Below, one piece after another: positions 12,120 to 24,488 of a stretch of 64,000 bases of DNA (the stretch's first letter is position 1; each line of letters begins with the position of its first letter). A model generated the notes under the pieces. That model was not told the origin of the DNA, made no database searches, and saw only the letters and a list, made by a program, of their open reading frames with translations. A program made the position numbers and the translations under genes. The stretch is from Drosophila persimilis (taxonomy: Eukaryota; Arthropoda; Insecta; Diptera; Drosophilidae), in the NCBI RefSeq assembly GCF_003286085.1, contig NW_020825362.1, forward strand, positions 124,001 to 188,000. Direction: 5' to 3'.

Positions 12120-15100
12120 CTCAGCGGTGCAAATCGATGGAGAAAAAGCAACAAATCATTAATAAATAGATTGTAATTTGTTGAAAGTACTCCAATATTT
12201 ATTGTAAAGGGAAATTCTATAATAATTCAATGTTTCATTGTTCCGCAGACCACTCCATCCATCCTTCCAGCCAATCATTTATGGCATACAGTGCTGTCCA
12301 GCGTAAAAGTTCTATAAGAGATCCAACGTTTTACATAATTGAAGCGACTGGTATTCAGCAGTTGAGTAAGCCACAGATCAATGGCATAAGAACTCATGCC
12401 ATGAGACATGTGTGTGCTTATTCCGGAAGATGCTGATGAAAGTGTTGAAATATTTATCGCATTTATGAACTCTTTGTCTGCGAGCTGTGCTGTCTCCTAC
12501 CCGATTTGCAAGACATCCGTTGACATGTTCCTTAGCACGCCAGCCACCGCTCAACGGGCGACAGAGAGGGGAATGAACTCAAGCAGAAAAAGTACACATA
12601 CGAGTACTGGCAAAATGTTAACAAATTGTCAAAGTGTTGTAAATTGTAAATTTGCGACTTTCTGCTGGAAATATTTCCGCTCTATGCTCTATGCTGTCAA
12701 AGTGCTGCCCAGTGTGGCATTACAAACTGACAGAGTGCTGCCAATGGATTCACTGAAAGCTGAAATATTCCCCATTCAATGGAAAAAAGAATTGTATAGA
12801 AATAGCCAAGGGAAAGGAAAGGAAAGGAAGGGAGGAACGAATATCAAGTGGCTACCATACAAAACAGATGCCTGGATGACGTTAACCAATCGAATATGTA
12901 CACTCGTACACTCGTACACTTGCAGGCTGTCAACCGAAGGCCGTATGGTAGTGTGACATCCAAACCAGTTAAAGGAAACAAAGATGAACACTTTCGCCCA
13001 TAGACAGCCACTTGTCAGCTCTAATTGACAATAGAAACTGAAACGACAGGCAGTGGCAATGGCAGTGGCAGTGGCAGCAGCATCCGTTTCAGGGCTGGGC
13101 ACCGCACCGCACCCGAAGGCAGTGGGAGACACTGGAAGAGACCCTTGTTGAAACTCAATCAAACGCCCACGTATTCAGTGAAAAGTTCAAACAATGAAGT
13201 AGCTGCCACTTTGCTGAGAGCTAGCCGAAAGTGCTGCCACTGTTGCTGATGATGCTGCCACTGGCGACGGGGCCGCTCCTTCTGCTGAGGCTGCTCCCCA
13301 AGTTAAATAGACAATTTTGCACACAAATCCATTTAATCTAGAGATAAATAACATTTAGGGCTCAGCTCAACTTCGTCACGTCACCCGTCCGTACCCTTCT
13401 CCCATTCTAAACAGGGCGCCATGTCGGTTAGACCAATACGCATCGCAATCCGCAGCTGCACTGAAAGAAAACCTCCACAGAAGTGGAGTGCACTGCCGAG
13501 TCACACTGGGAGAGAGTATTGCCATTGATTTCCGTTTCAGTATTGGAAAAGAGTCTCCCTAAAGAGTCTCTATATAATGGTTTTTATAGAGAACTTTCTT
13601 AATCCTTTATCCAGATACCATTTAATGCTTTGAGCATTTGAAAATTGAAGAACCTAGCTTGCTTTTTCTCTCAGTGTAACCCAACTAAAACCCTCAGAAA
13701 AAGGTTCTTCTGGGGGGCACTTAACGCACCCGAAAACTCTCATGCAGCAATGGCAAATGGCAGCCAACAGGCAGGACAGGCAGGAGAGGGCGACCCTAAT
13801 GATTCCTTTTTCGGTAGCGTATATCCGTGCGGTCCGCCCACAAATGGCTGGCAAGGACCCTTCCCCTAATGGACCCTTCCTCTCCCAACTTCCCTTCCGT
13901 TTCATATCGATTTGTGTGTGAGGGGCGGCAATAAAATCCACTGTGATTAGGTTAAAACTGTTGACTTTCAAACAGGGCTTCCTGTCTGTTCGTCAGTCGG
14001 TCGGTTTATCCCTCTGCTACGACTGTATATCGCTTTGTACGTATACTCGTATCTGCTGGGTGTTTTGCCTGTTTCCATCGAGAGCAAATCAAAGTGGTTA
14101 ACCCCTCGATGCTAGAGAGGAGCGGGACGGCACGGGACGGGATGGAATGACTGCTATCGGGTGACTCGGTAAATCGAAAGAGATAAAAATACCCGAAATA
14201 GCATTCAGTTTCAGAGCTGATGCTCAGCAACTGAAATGTGATTGTGTTTTACCCCATTCCTCTCTCTCACTCTCCCTGTCTCTCGGTCTCTTTCGCTTGT
14301 GTGACACTCATTTATTTAATGGTTTTAACTTCCAATTTTCCAATTGTCAGACGTGCTGCCTGGGTAGCCATTAACCAGGACCAGGACCAGAACCAGAACC
14401 AGAACCACAAAAAAGAGTAGGAGTAAAAGTGCCCCGGTGAAAGTGCTTTCGAATAGAGAGCAAGGGAGAGAGGAGAGAGAGAGCATAAAATGGAGGATAG
14501 GAGGATAGTTATGGCCATGGAATGGTCGGAATTGTGGTACTCTTCAAATGGAATTAGGCACGTGTTTGAATGTTTTCAGGGAATTACAGCAGTGATAAGC
14601 TTTCATTGAGCACACTCTAAGCTTCACTGCTAAGCCACACTAGGAGAGAGAGAGAGATCCCCATTCGCTTCCGACTTTTGTGAGTATTTCGTTGTCGGAT
14701 TCGGGGCACCGAAAGGTGAGTCTTCGTTGCCTTTTCTTTCCATTTCGTTTGCCAATCAATTGGAATTCTTTGAAGCCTTCTAAAAGGATAATTTATTTGT
14801 TCAGGGAAAACTTTTGTTTGCCTGAAATGAATGTTTGAATGTGCAATTAGCAAACCCGCTAAAAGTTTCCCCATACCTCCAGCAGCTGCACACACATTTC
14901 AGTGAATAATGTGCTGATGCTGCATTTGATTTGTGCCACATAAGCGAAATAAAATATCACAAAAAAATACAAAAAAATAATAAAAAAAGAAGAGGAATAA
15001 AATGGAAATGGAAATGGCAATGGAAATGGGTAAAGTGCCCCCCTTAAGAGCTAATGAGTTTCAAATAAAAATAAAACGTGTGGCATGTGTGCCCGGGCAG

Positions 15101-15517
15101 CAGCCTCTGATTGCGGGCGGAGGGGGACAAAAGCTGGGATATAAAATGCAAAATCTGTAGGAAAATAACAACAACAAAAACAAAGCGAACAAATGAACAA
15201 AATGCCACCACAGTAAAGTTTACAAATGCAAATAAGATACTAAGCAAAGAGTCAGCAGGCAGCCAGCCAGCAACAAATATGTCATAACAGGATCCAGAGA
15301 CAGGGACGGATATAATAGAGAGAGAGAGAGATACGAGAGTATGCAAATGAGTGGGGAAATTGAAAGTCAGAATGGGGCGAAAAGCACGAGAGCACAAGCG
15401 AAAACATTTATGAGCGTTTCGTCTGTTGTTGACTTTTACAAAAGAATTGTAGAATATTTTTTAGCCATACGACAGAAATATTGCCCCTTCTGTTGGCAGG
15501 ACATCTGAGTGGGTGTC

Positions 15518-15544
15518 GGGGGGGGGGGGGGGGGGGGGGGGGGG
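15518..15544. repeat. Poly-G run (27 G)
   Basis: Continuous run of about 27 G, flanked by GGTGTC and AGGACA. G-quadruplex potential; exact length may be an assembly estimate. Confidence 0.9.
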
Positions 15545-17986
15545 AGGACATGTCTGTGCTCCGAGCATACACATGTAGCGACAAGCTGTAGCTCAAACAC
15601 AGGAAATGTAATTTGCATAAGAATAACACCCATACAGACACACACAGAGAGAGCAGGGAGGGGAGGGCGGAGGTAGAGGAGAATTGTGTGGCTGACAAGA
15701 TAGAGAGGGGCATATGGCACACATATTGAAGTGTAGTCTATATAGCAGGGCAGGGCAGGGCAGGGCAGGACAGACGGCGAATGGCGGATGGCAGGGGCTG
15801 TCCTGAAGTGTCCTTTAACGAGATTTGCATCTCATCATAATAATGTAAATGACGTACAGTGTCCCAAAGCACACAGCAGAGAGGAAGAGGAAGAGCAGAG
15901 AGGGAGAGCAGACCGCGGGGGAATAACCAAAGGGTAAGCAACGCGGCTCAAACACAACTTGGCCTGGCCCGAACGGCTATTCGTGCCATGAATGGCCCGT
16001 GGATGGCTGTAATCATCATTTCGTTGGATTACATATCGCAATGCGCGCCCATTCACTTGGGATTTGCATCGCATCGAAGCAGATTCAATTAGCCTTAGCT
16101 TCAGCCCCCAATCTCCTGGGCAGCCAGTCCATTCATGCAACAGATAGGCGGCTAAATCGATTTCTGGGCTCAGGGTTTGGACATTGGGCAGCACTGGAAC
16201 GGGCCTAAAGGTAAGCCATGGCCTGCTGCAAGGGCTGCACTCAAGACTTAAAACAAAAGCAACTGACGTCGGACAGCACTTGAGAGACGAGTCGAGAGGT
16301 AAGCGATAACGTTATCATATCATCTGTGCTGTCAATGGGTAGCACTCAAGACGTTAAAGGATGGGCAGCACTTATACATTTGATGGAAATGCGAAGCACA
16401 TGCAGTGGCCAGGTGCCTTGATGAGTCTTTGGGCATCCTTTTGGGACCATGTCGATGCCAGATGCAGACCATGTCCGCATATTATTTGTAGAGAGAAAAG
16501 CCCCCTTGGAGGCGCAGAGCTGATTGAGTAAATCTACTTACGCTGGATTGGAGGAACCATCAATCCGCCGAGAGACCCAAATCAGACATGGTAGTCCTTG
16601 ACATCATTTATAAACTCGCAGTTATTGTGAAGTTCCAGGGGTAATTCTTCGATTTGTCTGGGTGATTTTTGTTCAAAGCATTACCTTATTGATGACTAGA
16701 GCTGTCGCAGGGAGCAGCACAGTCGATGTGTTGTGTGTTGGAGGAGTTTAAACCCTTTTACTTCTGGACCACCACCTTCGGCAGGGCAATTTATTTTGCC
16801 AACACTCTATGCTCTCGGTCTCTCGCTCGCTCTCAAACTATCCGATCCGTCAGGACAAAGTTTTGTTTCGAGGTTTATGTGTGCTGTGTGTTGTGTGCTC
16901 CATTCATCCCATCCTTTGCTCGAAACCACGTCCAATGGCCCAACCATGCAGGCAAAAGTTCAGCACCCGAAAACTTCTCTCGAGTCTAACAAATTCAATT
17001 TGTCAGGCTTGGCGCGCGCTTGGCGTCTCTCGCTCTTCCTCTCTCTCGGAGTGCGGCTAATCCATTTACAATTTCAAAGTAAACAAACAAAATGTATCCC
17101 CGGCACAGGCACAAGCACCAGGAGGAGGCGCCAGAAGTAGCAGCAGGAGCACGACAAGACATTTAGCCCACACTTCAGTTTGTATTTCCAATGAAAATGC
17201 AATGGAAACTTTTGCGCCAACTGAGAGTTTATGCACTTTTGCCGTCTACTCCCCCCCGGCCAGCCCATTCCTTGGCCAGAAACTGGCATATATTTGTCCC
17301 AATATTTTGTGGGAATAGTTTGGGAATCTCCAAGGAACTTAAGGCTCCTTTAAAGTTGCATTTATTGAATGGGGAAAAGCAAAAGCTCTGCCACTCACCT
17401 TTTTGGCCACTGCCACTGCCACAGCCATTCGGTGGGCAGTTTTCCACTTGGTCTGGCAATCTGGAATTGTTTTTCCCAGACTTATGTTCTTAAGTCGATT
17501 TAATCCTTGATTTATGAGTTTTAAAAAGGCTGCCCTGCCCCTGTAAAATGAAAAGTAGAACAAATAGTAATTGCCGCACACAATTTTGATTGTTTCTGTA
17601 TCGTTTTGAGGGGCATTTAAACGGCTTCTCGTCGAGTAATAGCCGCTGGATAATTCAACAAATTTAAATTGCTCACAAAATAACGAAAACTAAATAACGC
17701 GCATACGCCCCCGGGCCCCAGCCAAGGGCCAGGCAGAAGGAGCCCTGGAGTTTACCTGAAAATTAAATTCGAGGATTTTGCATCCAGGCAAGAAATCTAT
17801 ATATAGATACAAATACACACACATATATACTACTCGTTTGTGTAGGTGGATTTCCCTGTATAGCGTCTCGTGTACAGCCGGCGGCAGCGGCAATTTCTTG
17901 AACAAGAACAATTTGTGAGGCTTCTGCCTGGGTTCAGCTCTCACGTAATGAGCATAAACTACAAGGCACCAAAAGGCCAACACTCC

Positions 17987-18037
<51 letters not shown>
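17987..18037. repeat. (CA)n(GA)n compound microsatellite
   Basis: About 28 bases of CA pass directly into about 24 bases of GA. Confidence 0.95.
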
Positions 18038-20241
18038 GGAAAGGATGGACTGGAGAGTGAGCGAGAGAATATCGCGCTGCCGTGCACATAATTGGTGCAA
18101 AAAGTTTGGAAAATTATCACGGAAGCAAAGCCGAAACACGTACATACATCAGCGTCAGCGGACGCGAGATGGCATAATGTGGGAGGGTCCCTTACCCTTA
18201 CCCTATCCCTGTACCAGTTCCAGGAGCCAAAGGAAGAACACCTTGAGCGACCCCAGGGCCTGGCCCAGGCACAAATTTATCGAAGCGGAGGCGACTGTAC
18301 TAATCCCACCGACCCTAATTACTCATAGAGCCTCCTGTAGGTTCATCCCCATGTAACAATTACCAACGCCCTGGACCGGTTCGGTTCGGTCCGGTTCGGT
18401 CAATGCTTATCCCCGAAAAAAGCAGAAACCGGAACAAGAAAAGCGGAAAATGTTTCACTTTGTGTTAAACTGAAGAGTTTCCGCTTTCGGTTTTTGGGTG
18501 CCGGGCAATTAGGAGCCAGTGGAAGGATTAAAAAGAGGCAAATGCAAGAAGAAGCCCAGAGCTGATTACACTCCGATTACGGTTTGTGCACGATGGGCAG
18601 CACTGACAGTCGCATAATTACAAAGAGAACAGAACATGAAAATGGAGATGCGGATGGGGAGGGGGATGGGGATCGGGATGGGGATGGTGCGTTGGGTAAC
18701 CGGAATGATTAAGTGGAATGGGCGAAACTGTCAAAAGTACAGTTGCCATGGCCCTGGGTACACTGGGTGTGGGTGTGGGGAAATGGGAAGATAATAACGT
18801 AAAGGGAAATCAATTATCTTTACTCCTACATCACTCCATCACACGCACAAACACACATCCTGTGATGTGATTAACAGCGGAAAAACGAAGAATAAAACGA
18901 AAGGTGGAGCGCAATCGATATGTTTGCACAATACTTTTGCAAAAGCAATTAATTATACAAAAAATGTTAAGTAATTCTATATCGAATCAATCAAGTGCTC
19001 AAGCTGATGATGGTTTCTGTGCCACGTTTAATGTGGCACTCAATTTCCGTTCAATATTCAAAAGATGAACTTTGGATGGCACCGGGCGGACACAGCGGAA
19101 ACAGCGGAAACAGCGAATCATCGAGAAGGATGGGTAGCACTGCGTGAGGGAGGAACAGTTAATAAAGAGCTTTAAAATAGTTTTACTATAAATTCACTTT
19201 GAAATTCACGTTTATTTTCATTTAATTTACAATGGAAACCAACTGGTTTTTCATTATACAATATTTGTGTGTTTACCAACTAATAAAAAGCAGAAACGTT
19301 TCACTTTACACCCCACTGGCAAAGACTTTGAGCCCCCGAACGGGAGAGTGGAACACCTATTAAAATGTGTGTGGCCATTAAAAAGTTTGTTTCTTCTATG
19401 GCAAAAACTCTTGAACCGAAGAGCAGCAGGAGGAAAAACGACCAGAGGCCAGGGAATTTCCCTACTCGACTGGAGTAGAGCTGCTGTTGTTACTGCTACT
19501 GATTCTCCTGCTGCCTGGTGGCTGCTGCCTGCCACTGCCACCTGGGCTGGCATGGTGCGATGCGAGTGGCAACTGAAAATACGTTTGCATATGAATTTTT
19601 CAAAATGTTTTTTGCGTTGACCTCGTTTACGGGTCAGAGCGGGTATGAAAAGTTTGCCCGTACAAACTAAATTGCCGCCTGCAACGCGAAGGAACGAAAT
19701 GAAAGACAAGCGCAACGGGGACCATGGTCTGGATTCTGGGCTTTGAGTTACTTTTTTTTTCTCCCCCCCCAAAAAACCCACTCCCCTCCCCTCAGCCCGT
19801 TTTTTCAATGGTGTGGTGCTGTGATGCTGCTGCAGCATATTGAAATGCGATTACAGTCCTCTGGTCTGGTGGCCTGCTGCCTGGTGCCTGCTGCCTGGTG
19901 CCTGGTGGATTCATGTTCATTAAACATGCATAAACACACACTCGCAGAAGAGCAAACGCAAACGCAAACACCCGCTGAAACAAACACGATACGAGTGCCA
20001 GATAGAAGAACATTTTTGGGAGCAGAAGCAGCAGCAACAGCAGCAGCAGCAGCTGTGTCCCAAGGCACTTGTAAACAGTTTAAATTTTCAAAGCGATGTG
20101 CTAATTTTAAATCAATTACATGACGTGACGACGACACCCAGCAGTGTTACCCCATCCGCATCCCATGTGTCCTGGAAACAACAACAGGCTCGCTCTGGCA
20201 TTGACACTGCCATTGCCAGAGCCATTACCAGTGCTGCCCAT

Positions 20242-22832
20242 AACAATAGGCAAGTAATCGTAATCGAAAATGCGTACAAGTCGTCACACACAGAGAAGTT
20301 TTTGGCAACAGTTGGTGTGCAGAGTTTTTGTGGATTTACTTCGAGAAAAGTTGTAGCCAATACGACGCCCTCTATTCATTTGCCTTATTTCGAGAAGGAA
20401 AATGTAAAATGTTTCGCATTGAGGAGACAAAAAAAAACAAAAAAGACAACACAAAATACATAGTATACTCGTATACGAGCATGTACTGGAGTACAAGGCT
20501 GTCGAAAACTTTTGTTAGTGCTACATTTGGCGACAACACCGCACCGACAGAAGCACCAAATTGAAGGCAGCTGTCTGTGGGCTGTGGGCTGTGGGGACTG
20601 AGTGCGTGGGTGGTTTCTTATTGGGTAGAAGATGAGGTGGACTTAGCCTCCTAAACTCAATTTCAGTTACCACACTCACACACACACACACAAAGGCAGA
20701 GACAGAGATAAGGAAAGAGGGAGAGCAACAGCTTTCGCTGGCACTGAAAGAAATTCGGGGGAATTTAATATGGCGAGAGAGAGAGAGAGAGAGGGTGGGG
20801 GGGAGAGGAGGGAGAGGAGAGGAGAAGTGAATAATGTATGAGAATTCATTGGAATTAATTCTTATTTCTGTGAATGGAATGTTTTTTCACAGATGATTTG
20901 TCCTGTAGTTGTATAATATTTAAATTGTATACCCCCTCGCCATGTCCTTAAAATATCTTAAATATTCCACTTTGAGTATTTTTACTGCAGCTTAGGGACG
21001 GATTGGATTGGATAGGATATCCACTATCCCGCACTCCACCATCCGAGTGTACGACGGATTCAACAGGCCCCATATCATGCTGTCTCTGTCTTATTCTTTT
21101 TATTTGACTTAAATAAATACATTCAAGTGAATGGGCATGTGTGTGCTTGTGTGACTTTCTTTATGGTAAAAAGTTTGAGGCCGACGCCAAAGAGGAGTCG
21201 AGTCGAGTAAATATATGTTTATACACACACGCACACATGCAGGCATTCAAGTACGTATGTATGTACATATTTATTTGTGTGTGTACATATATGTATGTAC
21301 ATAATTTAGTGAACTTGAAACTTGCCTCCGCGAGAACTTTCGCCCGTCCTTTTCGTAAAGGATATATGGATGTACACACATGTCGTGTGTATGTGTGTGT
21401 TTGTGCATATATTTGTATATCGAATGTAAAGGAGATGGCTGAAGTGTCACTCCCCCTCCATACAAACAAGGGCATCAGAGAAAGGAAAGACAGGCAGGCA
21501 GACAGACAGACAGACAGACACACACAGAAAGAAAGATGGCGTGAGTTGTGAGAGAAAGACAGAGAGGAGGATAGGGAGCCAAGAAATTTTATGCTAAGTA
21601 ATTTATATAGAAACATGCACGACACACACATAAAAAGCACTGCATGTGTGTGGGTGTAGTGTATGACAGCAGCAGCAGCAGCACAGCACAGTATCAGCTT
21701 ATTAAAGATTTAAAAAAAATTTCCCCTTGCATTGCAAGGAAGCGAGAGCAGGAAATTGATATGCACTTACCGGTCACACGGAAGCTGAGAGTGGAAGACG
21801 GAGCGAGAGCGAGAGCGAGAGCGGGACACAGAAAGAGTCGTCAGAGGGCACAGCCGAAGAGTATGCTAAGAATAATACAGTAAATTCAGCTGGCTAACGG
21901 TAAACTCTAAATCGTGGGAGAATCGCCCGAGGTGGTACGTATGTATGTGCATGTGTGAGCGTGCTGATGAAGATCGAACAAGTACAGAGGGAAACACCAA
22001 GAAAAAGAGAGAGAGAGCGAGTCTTTGTTTTGGCAGCTGTGTGCGGCCAAATTGAAAGAAAATAACGGAGATGGAGATGAAGAAGGACAGGCGGTCAAAA
22101 AAGAAGAGCACACCAAACTTACAAAGAGGAAATCAATTTTCATTACTCCCCCAGCCAACGCACTTCATTCGTATCGAAGCGATTGAACAATCAAAAGTAA
22201 CAGTGATAAAGCTGTAATCAATATTTAATTTAATGAAGATGATTCAATGTAGCCTGTCATAATTGCACGAACATCAAATTTCCTTTTTGATTTATTACTT
22301 CTATTTGCAGAGTTCCATTTAATTTATGTGTGTCCCAAGTTTCAAACACGCTGAGGCATGCCCTTTCATGGCGGCTCTTTTTGCCGGCTCATAAATTACA
22401 ACAACAACTAAGCATACAATCGCACATGCAAGCAAACATGTGTGCGTTTGCGTCTATGTTTCGTACTCACCAACAAAAAAAAATGAACCCTTTGACCGCA
22501 CCACTTCTATAATTCACAAGGCCACACACTGTTTTTCCACTGCATCAATCCACTAAAAGCAATTTCATTTTACTACACTTATCAAACGCTTCACGGTACA
22601 TAAAACTTCGAGAAAATAATACGGCTAGTCAAAAAAATGGCAAAGCACTAAAAATGACCCACTGGCAAGCTGTGGGCACGGAAACAGCTGATGACTTTGG
22701 CGGGCAATTCAAATTTCATTATTATATAGTTTTGTTATAAATATATTTCAACTCTACTCTTAAAAGCTGCCTGTAAACTAGACTTTTCATTGATTATAGA
22801 TAATTAGCTGCCGTATTCGATTGGGCATTTGC
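20242..22832. other. Intergenic DNA, no gene recognised
   Basis: Microsatellite-rich: GA run at 20775-20794, CAGG/CAGA repeats near 21491-21520, AGC repeat near 21666-21680, (GAGCGA)n near 21801-21820, and TGTATG/TACATA-rich sequence at 21255-21305 and 21380-21420. The right end is downstream of the VPS26C stop codon and probably holds its 3' UTR. No convincing coding exon on either strand. Confidence 0.55.
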
Positions 22833-23895
22833 TTAACGTCCTGCGGTAGTCATTTTGCTGGGCAATGGGCCTGCAGAGCGCTTGAAAACTATTTTAAAGT
22901 TTTCACTAACTGTATAGTCTTCCTTAAACACAACGACCAGATTCAATTCAAACTCTGGAAGAGATCAAACTAATTAGTATGGGAATTTCTAGTATAGCGG
23001 CATCGTTTCATACCAATTTTGAAGTTTTTTGTGAGTAGCGTGGGGCAAGTGAACAGCCGCGGAAGTACCATATAAATGGGAAGTTCCAGCTTGGGCAGAA
23101 CGTTGCCATCGGCGATTTGTATGGTCTGGATCTCGGTGGCGTCCTTGGAGTATCCCTCGTCACAGCCACACGTCTCCACCCGCACCAGTTGCATGTCTAT
23201 CGATTTGATGGCGGCCTCCGTATGCTGCACCATAATGCTGCCGGTTATGGGCATCGTTACGCACGATTCACTGCGATCCAGACGACCCGTGATGAGAAAC
23301 CGGGGCATGGACAGGCGCTCTTTGGCCGTGGCATTCTTCTGCAGCGAGTCCGGACTCAGGCTAAAGGGCACCGCCCGCAGTGAGTTTTCGCTGAGGCCCG
23401 TCGGCTTGTATTGCACACAGAACTGTTGGATCTTCGTCATGGATTTGCCCAGAAAGTTCCGCTTGACGGTGCACTGCAGCTGATAGTTGACGTTGATAAA
23501 TACTCCGTGATATGTCTCGTACAGAATGCGGGGTTCCTTGCGGCAGACCAGGGGCAGCTCGAAATGGAACTCGGAGCGACCGGCGCTCAGCTTCCCCGGG
23601 GCAGATAGCTCGAGATTATTCTGTAGCAGATTAATGGGCTTCACCGAGTTGTAGAAGGCATCAAATAGACCCACTGTTTTGCTGCTAAGTTGTAAATTAA
23701 CGACTCCCTCCAAATACAGAATGATTCCTTCGTGTTTTGTCTCGGCGCCGCACTGGAACTGCACGCAGCCCAGCAGCATGTCCTGCGGGAGAGATGCAGG
23801 GTTGGAGGGTATGCGCAAGGAGTACTTATTTCACTTACATTTTCATAATAGACTTTGTTTTCGCGTTTTAATTTGATTTCAAAGTTAAAACTCAT
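22833..23895 (-). CDS. Vps26C: VPS26C (DSCR3 family), Retriever subunit
   Basis: Arrestin-fold subunit of the Retriever complex, which acts with Commander in recycling membrane cargo from endosomes. Three exons on the minus strand: 23839-23895 (ATG at 23893-23895, donor GTAAGT), 23014-23782 (acceptor CCGCAG, donor GTATGA) and 22833-22954 (acceptor TTCCAG, stop TAA at 22833-22835). The summed length is 948 nt, or 315 residues, close to human DSCR3 (about 297). The N-terminus MSFNFEIKLKRENKVYYEN is the typical family opening. The middle exon holds the two arrestin-like beta-sandwich halves, and the short third exon supplies the last strand; without it the reading frame runs into the 59-bp intron. 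The CX9C gene starts 165 bp away on the other strand, so the two share a promoter interval. Family assignment comes from recognised sequence pattern. Confidence 0.9.
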
Positions 23896-24060
23896 TTTTC
23901 TTCAGCGACTGCCGAACAGCTGTTCTAAGAAAGTTGGCAGCACGGCAAACCAAACAGCTGTTATTTTCAACAAGTTGGCATTTCTAAACGATAGACGAAA
24001 ACAAACGACATTTTACATAAGTATTTAAGAATAATTTAGAATATTTTCCCATAAATACAA

Positions 24061-24430
24061 ATGCCGCGTAATCTGAATGCAGAGCGCGATAATCCCTGTC
24101 TAAAGGTATGTTTATAACAAACAAAATACAATCCCTCTATTGAACAATATCCCATTTACAGGAGCAGGAATTGTCGTTCAAGTGCCTCAACAAAAACAAC
24201 TTTGACCGCGACAAGTGCGAGGTTTATTTTGCAAATTACAACAATTGCAAAGAGTTTTGGGTATGTTTATCAAATAAACTATGATTCGTATTTACTTAAA
24301 TGATATTTTCTTTTAGAACAAGGTACGTGCGGACCGCCGAGGCAAGGGAATAGCTCCATATTTGCCGCCACTTGAAGAACGCGATGCCATCAAAGCGGAA
24401 TATCTGAAAGCAAAACCCTCACAAAGTTGA
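24061..24430 (+). CDS. Twin-CX9C protein, CHCHD7/COX23-like
   Basis: Small mitochondrial intermembrane-space protein of the CHCH class; CHCHD7/Cox23 relatives are imported by the MIA pathway and linked to cytochrome c oxidase assembly. Three exons: 24061-24105, 24162-24260 and 24317-24430 (TGA at 24428), total 258 nt, 85 residues. Two CX9C motifs are visible: the first starts at Cys14 and spans the exon 1-2 junction, and the second lies in exon 2. Both have exactly nine residues between cysteines, as a CHCH hairpin requires. The gene is head-to-head with VPS26C, and its stop lies only 58 bp from the stop of the DMAC2-like gene on the other strand, so their 3' ends must overlap or abut. It is small enough to be missed without joining exons. 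Confidence 0.85.
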
Positions 24431-24488
24431 TAAACGCTCATTTTTCTTTTGATTTTTTTATATATAATGTAATTATATAATAACAAAT

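Larger units (their letters stand above)
7612..20241. repeat. Dispersed ~30-bp repeat family with core ATGGGCAGCACTT
   Basis: The 9-mer GGGCAGCAC occurs 15 times in this gene-free stretch. On + it lies at about 7612, 7741, 7761, 8164, 8195, 9749, 9781, 11228, 16185, 16361 and 18593; on - at 12068, 12096, 12701 and 20229. Chance expectation for a 9-mer in 13 kb on both strands is about 0.1. At least nine one- or two-base variants lie among them, commonly GGGTAGCAC (9905, 11054, 16335, 19130) and TAGGCAGCAC (11249). Where copies are tandem the spacing is near 28-32 bp and flanks share an A/T-rich tail ending in TATTCC or similar. The core is better conserved than the flanks. No protein coding potential. 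It may be a decayed minisatellite or a homotypic cluster of binding sites. Confidence 0.75.

Noticed and set aside
12408..12956. 182-codon open frame in the gene-free tract
   Set aside because: Composition is unlike a protein, it passes through a copy of the GGGCAGCAC family, and no domain or splice context is visible.
19254..19838. 194-codon minus-strand open frame
   Set aside because: No recognisable motif, and an overlapping plus-strand frame is similarly long. Judged chance in G+C-rich spacer DNA.
7612..20241. GGGCAGCAC copies as a CRISPR-like or satellite array
   Set aside because: Spacing is irregular, orientation mixed and the context eukaryotic. Neither a CRISPR array nor a continuous satellite fits.
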